Part shown: one piece after another, positions 23,946-36,345 of the stretch
Numbering within the stretch: position 1 is the first letter of the stretch
Layout of the letters: each line of letters opens with the position of its first letter
Translations under genes and position numbers: made by a program
Notes under the pieces: generated by a model
What the model saw: only the letters and a program-made list of their open reading frames with translations
What the model was told of the DNA's origin: nothing
Database searches by the model: none
Assembly (NCBI GenBank): GCA_006176705.1
Contig: QRFJ01000304.1
Coordinates: forward strand, 869,564 to 933,563
Direction: 5' to 3'
DNA length: 64,000 nt
DNA from: Cocos nucifera
Taxonomy: Eukaryota > Streptophyta > Magnoliopsida > Arecales > Arecaceae

Positions 23946-25867
23946 TTAAAACAATCTTTTATTTTAATTCCAACTAGCTAAAAATTAATTGAGATTACTT
24001 GGGGTTTCCTTGGCCTATTCCCAAATTGATTTTTCCAACATTAAGATAAAGTATTCCCCTGTACATCGCTAGGGAGTGTCACCATATATGATGTCCTAAA
24101 ATTCGAGTCTACTTTGCTCCTAAAGGCTCAAAATCTGCCATCCATACATGCATCATGAATTAGCCCTAGCAAAGCCCGGAGGATTCCGCTTGCAAGGTCA
24201 TACAGCATTGGTGGAGACATGAGACAGGTATTGCATAGACAATACTCCTCCATCCAGAAGTGAAGAGTGGCATATCAGGCTTTATGGAGGGATCAATCAA
24301 CGTAATCTTCGTGCAATTATGTTTGCACAGAAGAACCATGCAAGAAGCCTTGAGCATACGTACATACAAACATACATGCATACATACATATGCATGTATG
24401 AATGTACATAGGTACATAGGTACTTTGTACATGCGTATGTATGTATATAGTGGGTTTCATGCATTGCAATGTATGATAGACGTATGTGTACCTTATCCCT
24501 CGATAATATGCAAAACCCTGATCTCTCCAACTCAACCTCGAACTGGATGGATCCTTGCTAGCTTGGTGGCCTGTTATGATGTTATATATTTCTGCAGTTG
24601 TCATACCCAAGCCTTGCCGTGACAATTTCATCCTAATTATGACAATGATTAACTTCAAGAACACTTTTGCCGGTTAGTACTCATTATTATGGCGTCTAGC
24701 TTTCAGATGTGTTCTGACTTGTGCATTAAACACTTGCTTTATATATAGAAGTTTTTTTTAATGGCCAAATATATGATTGCGCCGGATGTTTGACCTGAAA
24801 TCTTTCTCTGAATCTAGGCATTTGACAAACTTTGGCTGCTCCTATGGGAACCTGCGTGGGACTTTATAAGCTTTATAATTACTTGATGTGATTTTTTTGC
24901 ACAAATATATATGTCGAGGCCGCAAAAAAGAAGGTAAATTGTATGATAAATTTGCAATGTTTTAGCAGCTTATATATCCACAATTTATTAGTTCTAATTA
25001 ACACCTGTATAACTTTGAAATGGTATTTGCATGGACATTAATCATTCATTACTAGTTTCTATCCGGTTAGAATCATCACCATTCTAGACATCAACTAGAG
25101 AAGTCCAGTCTTTCAATGAACACAGTATTTGTGATTGGTATGATAGCGGTGATTGGATAGAATCTAGATGGCACATTAGATTCTTGTGTACAGCCATCAT
25201 CTATTGCTTATTGTGGGATTTGTAGATGGAACAATTGGCATGTATGATAAGGTTTGTGCATGTGAATCCCAATATGCCAAGTCTAACTTTTGAGGACTTC
25301 AAATGCTAATTAACTAAATTTGATCTATAAGCAATATTGTTTTATTTATCTAAATATTAACCCTACCTGCTTGAAAATTGTCAGTTTTTCTGCATGAAAC
25401 AAGTCCTAAAGTGTATCACTCAGAAACTGTTAATTATTATTATAACATGACTGACAACCATTATTTACAAATCTCAAGAGTATATCAGATTTTTCAGAAA
25501 ATATAACAATGATTTTCGGAATAACTTTTATGTTACCTAAAATAATATAATATAATAGTGAGATAAATTCATACTATGTATACATATATAAGATATAAGA
25601 AAGCCTTTGAAGCTATTGTGGCAACAGCTATCTCATTAATTAAAACATCCATTATTTCTTATCAATTTTAATCTCAGCACCGTCTTCTTTACACATTGAA
25701 AAGGACATACAATTTCTTTTCGGTATAGAAAAAGGATATGTGGCTACAAAACCAGCTAGACTACTGTTAGTAGGACAATATGCCACATACAAGCCTCTCT
25801 CCAAAGAATGCGGGAAAAAACCACATACAGGCCTCGGATACATAGCACAATCTTCGCATGACCTCCA
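23946..25867. other. Spacer between the two duplication copies
   Basis: No gene or transposon recognised. 24357-24450 is a degenerate CATA/ATGT microsatellite that can fold on itself and produces meaningless open frames on both strands. The rest is AT-rich unique-looking DNA. Confidence 0.5.
24357..24450. repeat. CATA/TATG microsatellite with foldback symmetry
   Basis: Runs of ACATACATGCATACATACAT are followed by ATGTATGAATGTACATAGG and GCGTATGTATGTATATAG, so direct tetranucleotide repeats are arranged head to head. Confidence 0.75.
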
Positions 25868-26498
25868 TAATAAGGATAAACATTGTTAATCTGACTTCTT
25901 TACCATATTTAGTATAGTTTGATCCAGACATATTCTAATCAAAGATGACTTCAAGGATAGAGGCAATGTTGGTGTGCAAGGGATAAAATGGTAGAAAGAG
26001 GATTTGGATAGAATAGCAGCATCTCAATGCTGAGCTCTGTGGCTCGTTTGTTTCTTCATAATTAGGAGAGGAGCTCATGAGCTGCAAGAAATAATTGATG
26101 CTTTCAAGATGGAGTGGACGGTCCCGTGCGCAGGTGCGGAAGAATAGCAAGAGAAGAAGGGCCAATGCACCAACCCAATGATGGATGAGCTCCATTTTCC
26201 TTTTTCTATGATCGTTGGTGTTTTGATTTATACTGGATGGCTTCTCTTCTGTATTCTAGCTGCTGTAATTCTTTTATTGATGGCTTTTAGCTTTTCTGAT
26301 GCTTTCTTCAGTTTCTTTTTTTCTTTTTTTTGGGGACTTGTCTTCTTGATTGGTTCCCTACTGTAATTAATCTCATTTTGTTCATCTTAATGAAATGTTT
26401 GGTGGATTTTTTGTCATTTTGCTAAAAAAGAAATCTAGAATTCCTTGCATATTTTGACCTTTTTAATTTCCTAAATCTCTGCTAAACATTTGTTTTGC

Positions 26499-26740
26499 GT
26501 ATGTTCTTTTTTAATTAGAACTAAAAGAAATCCAACTCAAATTAGGGGAGTCCATTCTAACAAATAGAAGCCAATCCATGTAATTAACCTGAGGCTTGTA
26601 CATTTATTGTAAGTATGTCCCTTTTTTTAAAAAAATTAGAACTAAAAGAAATCCAACTCAAGTTAGGGGAGCCTATTCTCATCAACATAAGCTAATCCAT
26701 GCAATCGAAACTTGTACATCAGATTTGTGAAAAAGAGACA
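26499..26740. repeat. 121-bp tandem duplication upstream of peroxidase copy 2
   Basis: GTATGTTCTTTTTTAATTAG and ACTAAAAGAAATCCAACTCA recur 121 bp later. Copy 1 has a single version (about 20870-20985). Confidence 0.8.
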
Positions 26741-26865
26741 AGGATCCTATGTTTAGTATTATTTATAAATATTATATATCTTTTTAGATTAGAACAATAA
26801 ATTTCTTTTTCCCTCCATGGGTTCCATAGTGGCCCCCATAAGCTAAAAGAAAGAGTCTATTTGTA

Positions 26866-27210
26866 TCCGGGAGTTGCAGGTGCGAAGAATCATCATTGAG
26901 GAAGATTCTCTGATGGTTATTAGCTGGATCCAGAAGGAAACTATGCATTGTGACACCCATCCTCTTCTAGGTGACATCTGGAGGGCCACTAGTAGGTGCA
27001 CTGCAATATTCTATCAGCATGTATTTTGGAAGGTCAATAGTGTAGCGGATTGGATGACCTTCTTTGTTGCTGAGCACACAGGGGACTGGAGATAGTGCCA
27101 GAACGATGACTATTCTTGGGTCCTGAGAGATATTTTGCTTTCTGATTTTTTAGACTGTCCTTGGATTAGATTAGTTTGATCATCCATTTATACCCAAAAA
27201 AAAAAAAAAG
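26866..27210 (+). mobile_element. 5'-truncated LINE insertion with RNase H tail
   Basis: A 345-bp insert ends in an A-run (27196-27209) and is flanked by near-identical direct repeats, AAAGAGTCTATTTGTA (26850-26865) and AAAGTCCATTTGTA (27211-27224). The insert encodes the end of a plant non-LTR retrotransposon reverse transcriptase protein: the RNase H-like (RVT_3) segment IIEEDSLMVISWIQ, HPLLGDIW and HVFWKVNSVADW, open from about 26874 to 27095. Copy 1 has the empty site, so the insertion followed the segmental duplication. It sits about 1.1-1.4 kb upstream of the copy 2 ATG. Confidence 0.88.
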
Positions 27211-28118
27211 AAAGTCCATTTGTAATAAACTTGGGCTAAGTGGCTTGGAAAAATGTCATGATTTGTGACCAACTTTCCTTTCAGCTTGAGGAACAGATTT
27301 AACCTAAATCTAGACATCATGCGCCAGAAATCCATCAAATGCCCTATGATGTACCTTATTATCTTAGATAGTTGCCATATCATCCATATCGGAGGCTAAC
27401 AATTATCATTTATCGAGGAAATTCAAGCAGCCGTGCTCAGTGCCGTACGCGGTGCACGCCCCAAATGGACACAATCGTCCGTCTCCAAAATAGATGATAC
27501 GGGACTAGAGTGGCACAGTATCCTACAGCGTGAAAGATGCACCAAGGAGGATCTTGGGTTCAATATGAGCAGTGAATTAGGACTTTGATTTTTTTGGACT
27601 GTAAAAAACCATAACATCTATCTTAGAGACGGAATGTGCTCGGTACCATACGCCACGCGCATTCGAGATTCTTAAATTAGAACATTTCCGATACAGGCCC
27701 ATATTCGACCCGGTCAATTTATAAAATACGTTACTTCATTTAATACGTTACCAGTTAGAACGCAATGAAAAATCATCTTCCACCCGATTAAGCAACAAGA
27801 CCAAGCCTCCATCAACTTTTTCAAGCTCTTCTAATATCTTAGGTAAATGTCACAACATATATAATACCGACGCGCCAAGTTGCGGCTGCCTTCTTCCCTA
27901 TATATATATATATATATTTAATATCTTGCCATTTCTTCTGAGGACATATTCTTGCCTCATTTAATTAAGCTCTCTTTTCGTACCCCACCCATGTCAAATA
28001 CACGATTATTTAACCCAACCTCGATGAAGGAAGAGGTCATCTGTGGAACTTGTCATGCACTCGTGGCATTTTAATGGGTCAATCCTGCTAAATTTCCACC
28101 TTTCGATCCCTCCAGTAC
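27211..28118 (+). other. Proximal 5' flank of peroxidase copy 2
   Basis: No gene. About 27300-27700 is strongly rearranged relative to copy 1 (21180-21720). From about 27860 the sequence again tracks copy 1 closely (ATATCTTGCCATTTCTTCTG, CACTCGTGGCATTTTAATGG), so proximal promoter elements are probably shared. Confidence 0.5.
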
Positions 28119-28127
28119 CTATAAGTA
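28118..28127 (+). promoter_or_regulatory. Probable TATA box of peroxidase copy 2
   Basis: CCTATAAGTA is followed by a 4-bp insertion (TACA) relative to copy 1, about 140 bp before the ATG. Confidence 0.55.
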
Positions 28128-28267
28128 TACATCCATTCATGAGCTCAACTATTCTATACCATCTCCTATCTAGTTTCCCCAGTTCTCCATTAGCAAAAGA
28201 ATCTCCCTCTCTCTCTAGCTCTTCTCCTCGTCCGTGATCAAGCATTAATACAAACAGTGATAAAAGA

Positions 28268-29539
28268 ATGGACACGAGAGCTCATGGTCCTTTATTCTCT
28301 TCTTGCATGATCTTCTTCGTGGCCATCCTAACCATGGCCTCTGCCACATCAGCTTCCCTAAAGGTTGGCTTCTACGAAGAAACATGTCCCTCGGCAGAGG
28401 CCATCGTGCGGGAAACAGTAAGCCAAGCCATCGCCAAGAATCCCGGATTCGCCGCCGGACTTATCAGGATGCATTTCCATGACTGCTTCGTTAGGGTATA
28501 CATCTTCTTATCTTTGTCAAAACACATGCATATATAATGCATTATAGAATATTAATTAACTGCTAAAACTCAATTTTTAATTCAATTAGTACCTTTGATC
28601 TACACATTAATTTCTGATCCAGGTTTGGAATTTTGGCATGACTGGGTCAACAAAATTCCTAATCCATGAAATAGAATTAACCCTAAAACCTCCAATATAT
28701 TGACCATTTCTTAGAATTTGTTGAAAGGTTGCTCAACCCACACATAATAATGTATCTTCCAGGGATGCGAGGCTTCCGTTCTTTTGAACTCAACTGCTGG
28801 GAACCCTTCAGAGAAGGAGGCTGCGCCAAACAACCCAAGCTTGCGAGGCTTCGAGGTGATCGATGCAGCAAAGGCCGCAGTAGAAGCCAAATGCCCTCGC
28901 AAGGTCTCGTGTGCCGACATCATTGCCTTCGCCGCTCGTGACAGTGCCTGCATAACCGGCGGCATCGACTACCAGGTGCCGGCTGGGAGGCGTGATGGAA
29001 GAATCTCTCGAGAATCCGAGGCTCTCGCCAACATTCCATTCCCATCCTTCACTGCCGACAAACTCAAGGAGAACTTCGAGAGGAAGGGCTTGTCGCTGGA
29101 TGAAATGGTCACACTCTCCGGAGCCCACTCCATTGGCCGCTCTCACTGCTCCTCCTTCACGACCCGACTGTACAACTTCAGTGCCACCCACCCTCAAGAT
29201 CCCTCCATGGAGCCAGCCTTTGCAGCATACTTGAAGACTAGGTGCCCCCCATCGACTGCTAACCTTAGCGATCCAACGACGGTGCTCCTCGATGCCGTCA
29301 CGCCGACTCGCCTTGATAACTTGTACTACTGGAATTTGTTGAAGCATAGGGGAGTGCTGACTTCAGACCAGACGTTGCAAGATAGCTCCGAGACCGCAAA
29401 GAACGTGTGGGACAATGCAGAGAACCAGTCGGCTTGGGCTGCTAAATTTGCATCTGCCATGGTGAAGATGGGTTCCATAGAAGTGCTCACCGGAAGCCAG
29501 GGGGAGATCAGGGAGAAGTGCTGGGTTGTGAATTCCTAG
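28268..29539 (+). CDS. Class III (secretory) peroxidase, copy 2
   Basis: Same structure as copy 1: exons 28268-28495 and 28763-29539, a 267-bp intron, and 334 residues with a signal peptide, distal Arg67/His71, proximal His198 and all eight conserved cysteines. Seven residues differ from copy 1: M3T, D7G, L18V, A39T, D79E, I116V and L159R. Asp79 corresponds to Asp50 of horseradish peroxidase, a distal calcium ligand. Glu at this place keeps the charge but lengthens the side chain, so calcium binding or stability may differ. Intron and exon 2 are over 99% identical to copy 1, while 8 of the 16 gene-body differences fall in the first 130 bp of exon 1. The gene looks intact and expressible. Confidence 0.94.
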
Positions 29540-29875
29540 CTAGGTCTTCCTATGCGATCTTTACTAATACGAGTGTCTCGGTTTTTTTCCCAAATTCCTG
29601 GATTATAATTATTTTCCCTGCAATTTGGAGGAAGCAAATCGTTCACGGGTTTATACAAAAAGATGTCGCTGTAACCTAATATTTTTTATTCGATTAAGAT
29701 TTCAAGAGTAAATAATCAGCCAATTTGTGTGTTTGTTTGTTGTGCCTGCACGTGAGGATTTTTTTATTTTTTATTCTTTTAATTCCATGGTGGTTGGTTG
29801 TTTTGGGGCGGTGGGAGTGGGACGCGGTGGGTTGACTTGGGTGCGGTGGTTAGGTTACCTTGTTATTCTAAAGGA

Positions 29876-30294
29876 TAATATTTTCTATATATCGCTTGTG
29901 GTGTAAAAAATTAGATGTGGAGCGCACCGCTTCATTCGATTGCTCCATATGATATTTTCGTTGCATAATATGATATATATCATTTTCCATCCAACTAGGC
30001 ATCGAAGGCATAAAGAAAATGAACGTATTTTACCATTTAATCACTGGGCACATTTAATGCACGTCATATTCTGCTTTTCAATTATAACATAACAAAAATA
30101 TCCTTTCTGCTCAAGATAAAGTATTTTTACTATTTGGTAGTTAAGTTAAATATTTCAAATGCTACTCTTCTTTTTCTTTTTTCTCATTTTATTGAGCTTC
30201 TGCTTAAGCGTCAGGGTGTCTAAGATTTAGTCTACAGCAAAAAGTATGCATTCGATTTTATTGGCTAGCATCTAGATGCCATAATATTATCCAT
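29876..30294. other. AT-rich spacer before the foldback array
   Basis: No gene or transposon recognised in this 420 bp. Confidence 0.5.
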
Positions 30295-33200
30295 CCAAGC
30301 AATATATCCCATCTATCAGGTAAAATATCATTTGTAAATTTTTTAATATATTTTTTTATAATTTTTTTAATACAACAGCTTCTTTGATAGTTAAACACCT
30401 GCAGGTAAAATTCTATATCAACATTATGACATCCTACATATAAAATATCTCTCAAATATTTTTTTGGACATTTTTATGATATCTTACGTCAAAATTATGA
30501 TATTCTACGTCAAAATTATGACATCCTATATGTAAAATACCTTTTGAAGATAGTTTTGATAATATTATAGCATACTAGATTATAAATATGCCATTATATG
30601 TTAAAATTATAACATTTTATAGGTAAAACACCTTTCAAATATATTTTTTGATATTTTTATGATATTTCTATATCAAAATTATGACATTCTATAGGTAAAA
30701 TATCTCTTAGATATATTTTTTGATATTTTTATGACATTCTATATCAAAATTATGATATTCAATATTAAAATTATTACATCTTGTATGTAAAACACCTTCC
30801 GAAGGTAGTTTTGACAATGCTATAATATGTTAGATTGCAAATATGATATTATAGGTTAATATTATGACATCCAGCAGCTAAAACATCTCTCATGTATATT
30901 TTTTTGATATTTTTCTATTCTAGAATATCATAATTTTGATTCTTAATATCATAATTTTGACATAAGATATTATAATTCTACGTTCGAAAATATTTCTATT
31001 CTAGAATATCATAATTTTGATTCTTAATATAATAATTTTGACATAAAATATCAAAATTATGACATCGAGGACGTTTCTGCTCCATGATGTCATAATATTG
31101 ATCTTTAATATCATAATTTTGATATAGCATGTTAAAATTATGATATCAAAAATATTTTTATTTTAAGATGTCATAATTTTGATCCTTAATATCATAATTT
31201 TGATATAGGATGTTAAAATTATGACATCAAAATATTTCTATTCCAGAATATCATAATTTTGGAATATTTCTATTTCAGAATGTCATAATTTTAATATTTT
31301 ATGTCAAAATTATGATATTAAGGATCAAAATTATGACATCTTAGATTAAAAATATCTTCGATATTATAATTTTGATATCCTATATCAAAATTATGATATT
31401 AAGGATCAAAATTATGATATCCTAAAATAAAAATATTTTTGATATCATAATTTTGACATACTATGTCAAAATTATGATATTATGGATCAAAATTATAACA
31501 TCTTAGAATAGAAATATCTCATATCATAATTTTATCATTATGTATCATTATATGTTAATATTATGACATCTTGTAGGTAAAATATTTTTTAAATATAATT
31601 TTTGATATTTTTATAGCATTTTTATGTCAAAAATATGGCATCTTGTATGTAAAATACCTCTCAAATATATCCTCTAGTATTTTTATGACATCTAATATCA
31701 AAATTATGATATTTAAAATTAAAATTATGATAATTCTATAAATAAAATATTTTTTAAAGATAGTTATTATAATATTATAGCATACTAGATCACAGCTATG
31801 ATATTATATATTAATATTATAAAATCTTATAGATAAAATATCTCCTAAATATATTTTTTTAATATTTTTATAGCATTTGTATGTAAAAAATATGGCATCC
31901 TATAGATAAAATATCTCTCAAATATATCTTTTAGCATTTTTATAATATATAATATCAAAATTATGATATTTAAAGTCAAAATTATGATATCCTACATATA
32001 AAATATCTTTTGAAGATAGTTTTGATAATATTATAACACACTAGATCAAAACTATGATATTATATGTTAATATTATGAAATCTTATAGGTAGAAAATCTT
32101 TCAAATATATTTTTTAATATTTTTATAATATTTTTATGTTAAAAATATAGTATCCTATATATAAAATATCTCTCAAATATATCTTTCAGCATTTTTATGA
32201 TATCTAATATCAAAATTATGATATTTAAAATTAAAATTATAACATCCTGCATGTAAAACATCTTTTGAAGGTAGTTTTGATAATATTATAATATACTAGA
32301 TTAAAACTATGATATTATATGTTAATATTATGATATCTTGTACGTAAAATATTTTTAAAATATAATTTTTGATATTTTTATAGCATTATTATATAAAAAA
32401 TATAGCATTCTGTAGGTAAAACATCTCTCAAATATATCTTTTAATATTTTTATAATATTTAATATCAAAATTATTAAATTTAAAGTTAAAATTATGATAT
32501 TCCACATGTAAAACATCTTTTGAAGATAGTTTTGACAATACTATAACATACTAGATTATTACTATGATATTATATGTTAATATTATAATATTTTGTAGGC
32601 AAAATACCTTTCAAATATTTTTTTTGATATTTTTATAGTATTTTTATATCAAAAATATGCCATCCTATAGGTAAGACACCTCTCAAATATATCTTCTAGC
32701 ATTTTTATGACATCTAATGTTAAAATTATGATATTTAAAATCAAAATTATGATATTTAAAGTCAAAATTATGACATCCTACATATAAAACATCTTTTGAA
32801 GATAGTTTTAACAATACTATAATATACTAGATCACAACTATAAAATTATATGTTAATATTATGATATCTTGTAGGTAAAATATCTTTTAAATATATTTTT
32901 TAATATTTTTATAGTATTTTTATATCAAAAATATGACATCCTATCAGTAAAATATCTCTCAAATATATCTTCTAGCATTTTTATGATATATAATATTAAA
33001 ATTATGATATTTAAAGTTAAAATTATAATATTTAAAATTAAAATTATTATATTCTGCATGTAAAATATCTTTTGAAGATAGTTTTGATAATATTATAACA
33101 TATTAGATCACAACTATGATATTATATGTTAATATTATGATATCTTATAGGTAAAATATCTTTCAAATATATTTTTTAATATTTTTATAGTATTTCTATA

Positions 33201-33542
33201 TCAAAAATATGGCATCCTGTAGGTAAGACACCTCTTAAATATATCTTCCAATATTTTTATGACATATAATATCAAAATTATGATATTTAAAGTTAAAATT
33301 ATGACATTTAAAGTTAAAATTATGATATCTTGCATGTAAAACATCTTTTGAAGATAGTTTTGACAATACTATAATATATTAGATCACAACTATGACATTA
33401 TATGTTAATATTATAATATTTTATAGGTAAAATACCTTCTAAATATATTTTTTTATATTTTTATAGTATTTTTATGATAAAAATATGGTATCCTGTAGGT
33501 AAAATACTTCTTAAATATATCTTCCATCATTTTTATGATATC
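30295..33542. repeat. AT-rich foldback repeat array, left part
   Basis: Two repeat types. About 31570-33540 is a direct tandem array of about 260-280 bp units. Each has ATGTAAAACATCTTTTGAAG, TAGTTTTGATAATATTATA, TAGGTAAAATATCT and ATCAAAATTATGATATTTAA; TAGTTTT recurs near 32011, 32270, 32530, 32800, 33078 and 33355. About 30900-31520 has shorter units of TATCATAATTTTGATCCTTA that switch to the opposite strand near 31280, making a foldback. No coding frame. The array continues at 50610 beyond CACTA copy C. Confidence 0.8.
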
Positions 33543-33549
33543 CACTATT

Positions 33550-33815
33550 ACAAAAAGAGTCTATGATAGCGTATACTAGGTAGTGATTTTCGAAATTGCT
33601 ATAATAGAGTCTACGATAGCGGTTACAAGAAACCGCAGTTATAGGTCGAACCTATGGCAGCGGTTTCTTATAACCGCTATCATAGGTTCAACCTATAGTA
33701 ATGGTTAGAAAAATCGCTGCCATAGATTGGACCTATAGTAGCGATTTCTTGTAACTACTGCTATAAGTTGATCTATGCCAGCAGTTATTTATAACCACTG
33801 TCATATATATATATA
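33550..33815 (+). repeat. Outer 5' subterminal repeats of CACTA copy C
   Basis: About eight palindromic units of the family motif (GATAGCGGTTACAAGAAACC, GGCAGCGGTTTCTTATAACC and variants), directly inside the left terminus. Confidence 0.8.
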
Positions 33816-33819
33816 TATT

Positions 33820-34795
33820 TTATTTTTTTCTAAATATTATATAATTTTAAAATTTAATACACATCTTCATCATTCATTATTTAAATAATTATCATTAGAG
33901 TATCGTCATAAAAGATCATCTTGATTCAATGGCTCTAGCTTCATCGATCAAAAAAATTTGATTTTGACGATCATGAACGATGATGTGATGATCTGATAGA
34001 TTGAGACTTTTGATAAATCCAAAAATCTGTAACGATGATCTCAGTTATATTTATAGCATACTATCAAAATTTTACTTTAATCAGATATCGTTATCTTGGT
34101 CAATTTAGTATAGATTAATTTCGATCGTTAAATGATAAACGAGTGAACATACGGTATCCGATTATGAGATAATTTTTTTTATAAATGATCTTGGCTACTA
34201 CTTTAATTATTTTTTATGGTAGTGATTATAAAATTCAACTCGTGAGACTAAGAACAATCTAAAACTATATATCATTTGATAACCATTTTTAAACTCCGTT
34301 GGTTGTTATGCTCGTGCTTTTGTAATATCTGCTTAACATAAATAGTTCATATAAAAATGATTTAAATTTTACTATCATCACAATATAAAATAATTAAAAT
34401 TATAGCAAAGATCATTTAACTAAAAAATTATCTTGTAATCGAACGTCATTTAGCCCTTTGATCGCTTGTTTCTAATTTAACGGTAAAAATTATTTCATAA
34501 TAAATTGATATGATAATGATATTCGATTGAAATAAAACTTTGACAGTATGTTATAAATATCACCGAGATCATCGTTACAAATTTTTGGACCGATCAGAGA
34601 TCTCTATCTATCAGATCATTGCATCATCATTCATGATCATCGAAATTAAATTTTTTGATCGATGAAGCTAGGGCCATTGGATCGAGGCGATCTTTTATAA
34701 TGATACTCTAATGATAATTATTTAGATAATGAATGATGAAGATGAGTATTAAATTTTAAAATTATATAATATTTTAAAAAAAATAAAAAAATAAA
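33820..34795. repeat. 1 kb stem-loop in CACTA copy C
   Basis: Arms begin with ATTATATAATTTTAAAATTT (33836) and end with its complement (about 34767). The loop around 34170-34400 contains TTATGCTCGTGCTTTTG, also found as a complement in B and in the same sense in D, so the loop is conserved in element orientation. Same position and size as in B and D. Confidence 0.85.
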
Positions 34796-34799
34796 TTTC

Positions 34800-34950
34800 A
34801 ACCTACGATAGTAGTTACTGAAAACTATTGCTATAGATCTATGGCACCGATTAGAAAATCTCGGTCATAGATCTATTAAAGTAATTTTCAGTAATCACTT
34901 CCATAGATCTATAGCAGCGGTTTGAAAACCACTACCGTAGGTTAGGTTAA
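34800..34950 (+). repeat. Inner subterminal repeats of CACTA copy C
   Basis: Four or five copies of the family motif between stem-loop and leader (CAGCGGTTTGAAAACCACTA near 34915). Confidence 0.7.
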
Positions 34951-34959
34951 AATTTTTTA

Positions 34960-35802
34960 AATTTTTCTTTCATCTCGTACGCGCTCTCTCTTCTCTTCCC
35001 TCCTCTTCATCGTCGGTGAGACTCCACCTAAGTCCTTCCTCCCTAGCTGGTGCCGCCCCTCCTTCCCTCCCGACCGGCCCCACCTCTCGGTGCCCCCCTC
35101 CTCCCCCTTCGCCCCCCCATCTCCGGCATCCATCGCCCCCTACCTGTGCCACACCACCCCCCTCCCACTCATCTCCTCTTGCGCCGGCCCCTTCCCGGCA
35201 GTCATCGTCCACCCTTCGTCCGTCCAACCCCCTGCCCATCCCCCCGCGTTGCCCTTCCCATCCCTGACTGTCACCGCCCAGCCCCCCATCCCGCCCACCA
35301 CCACCACCCACCACCACCGCGCCCACCTCCCCCTGCCCTCTCCCATCCCCAGCCACCACCGCTCCTATCCTCCCCATCTCCGCCACCCGTCCCCTGCCTC
35401 CCCATCCTCGACCGCCACCGCCCCTGCCCTCCCCATCCCCAACCATCGCCGCCCTTTGCCCTGCCCTCTCCGATCGCCCATCTCCCTGCCCTTTCCATCC
35501 CGGCCACCACCGCCCACCCCCTTCCCTCCCCATTCTCGATCGCCACCGTCCTTGCTCTCCCATCCCCATCCCAGCCACCTACCCCCTGCCCTTCCCCTCC
35601 CTGGCCTTCTCATCACGGTACCCCTCCGAGCCCCCTCTCCCTCTCTCCCCCTCTCTCTTTTTTCTTTCTCTTTCTCTTTCTTCTCTCTTTATCTTACTAT
35701 CTTACTCTTGTTTTGCAGGTTACCTCTAGCATTGTCGTCTTCCTCTAATACCGTTGCCAGCGACCCTTAGAGCTTTCGATGCAACCCCCTCTTTACAGTC
35801 AT
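34960..35802 (+). other. C-rich leader of CACTA copy C with splice signals
   Basis: About 700 bp of C-rich, low-complexity DNA, then a pyrimidine tract and TTTTGCAG (acceptor-like, ending 35719). A conserved 83-bp block follows, ending at a donor-like CATAGGTATAA (about 35800). The 83-bp block is conserved in B and D (62275-62360). This looks like a spliced non-coding leader. The long frames on both strands are compositional. Confidence 0.5.
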
Positions 35803-35994
35803 AGGTATAATTTTTATTTTAATTTTATAGTATTATTTATTAATCACTGGATTAGACATGTCAACGGATCGGATTTGAATCAAAATCTGGATATTCATAT
35901 TTGGACCCAAATCTGAATATCCAATGGGTCTATACTTGAAGTACCAGATCTAGATCCTAATGAATCTTGGATATTCAGACCCGATTTTGGGACT

Positions 35995-36345
35995 TGAAAC
36001 TAAGAAAGGAAGAGGGAGAGAGGGAGGGAGCGATTCGACCTCGCCGCCATCACCGACGAGGGAGACCAAGAGAGAGAGAGAGAGGAAGGGAGGGGTCCGA
36101 CCCACCGGCATCACTGGGAGAGAGGGGATCTGGCCTCGTCGGTGAGGGAGATCGAGAGAGTGAGAGAGGAAGGGAGGGGTTCGGCCTTGCTGCCATCACC
36201 GGCGAGAGAGATCGAAAGAGGGAGAGAGGGAGGGAGGGGGTCCGACCTCGTCGGCGAGGAAGATCGAGAGAGGGAGAGAGGGAGATCGAAAGAGGGAGAG
36301 AGGGATCAGGGAGGGGGTCCGATCTCACCGATGATGGAGATTGAG
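35995..36345 (+). repeat. GA-rich tandem repeat in CACTA copy C
   Basis: Units of about 45-60 bp with GGTCCGACCTCGTCGGCGAG and GAGAGAGGGAGAGAGGGAGG. Counterparts in B and D. Confidence 0.7.

Larger units (their letters stand above)
25868..29875 (+). repeat. Tandem segmental duplication, copy 2
   Basis: The segment matches 18190-23945. The gene bodies align without indels at a constant offset of 5,933 bp. It carries two changes absent from copy 1: an internal tandem duplication (26499-26740) and a LINE insertion (26866-27210). Confidence 0.85.

Noticed and set aside
24166..24664. Overlapping Tyr/Met/Cys/His-rich frames on both strands
   Set aside because: They translate a CATA/TATG microsatellite.
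25652..25843. Small - strand frame of 63 codons before duplication copy 2
   Set aside because: No recognisable motif, no counterpart in copy 1, AT-rich surroundings.
28808..29347. 179-codon antisense frame over peroxidase copy 2
   Set aside because: It is the shadow of exon 2 in GC-rich coding DNA. The copy 1 counterpart is broken although the two exons are over 99% identical.
34970..35748. Long overlapping open frames on both strands (up to 232 codons)
   Set aside because: C-rich low-complexity leader of CACTA C. Frames open in several phases at once, giving only Pro/Ser/His or Gly/Trp/Arg-rich sequence.
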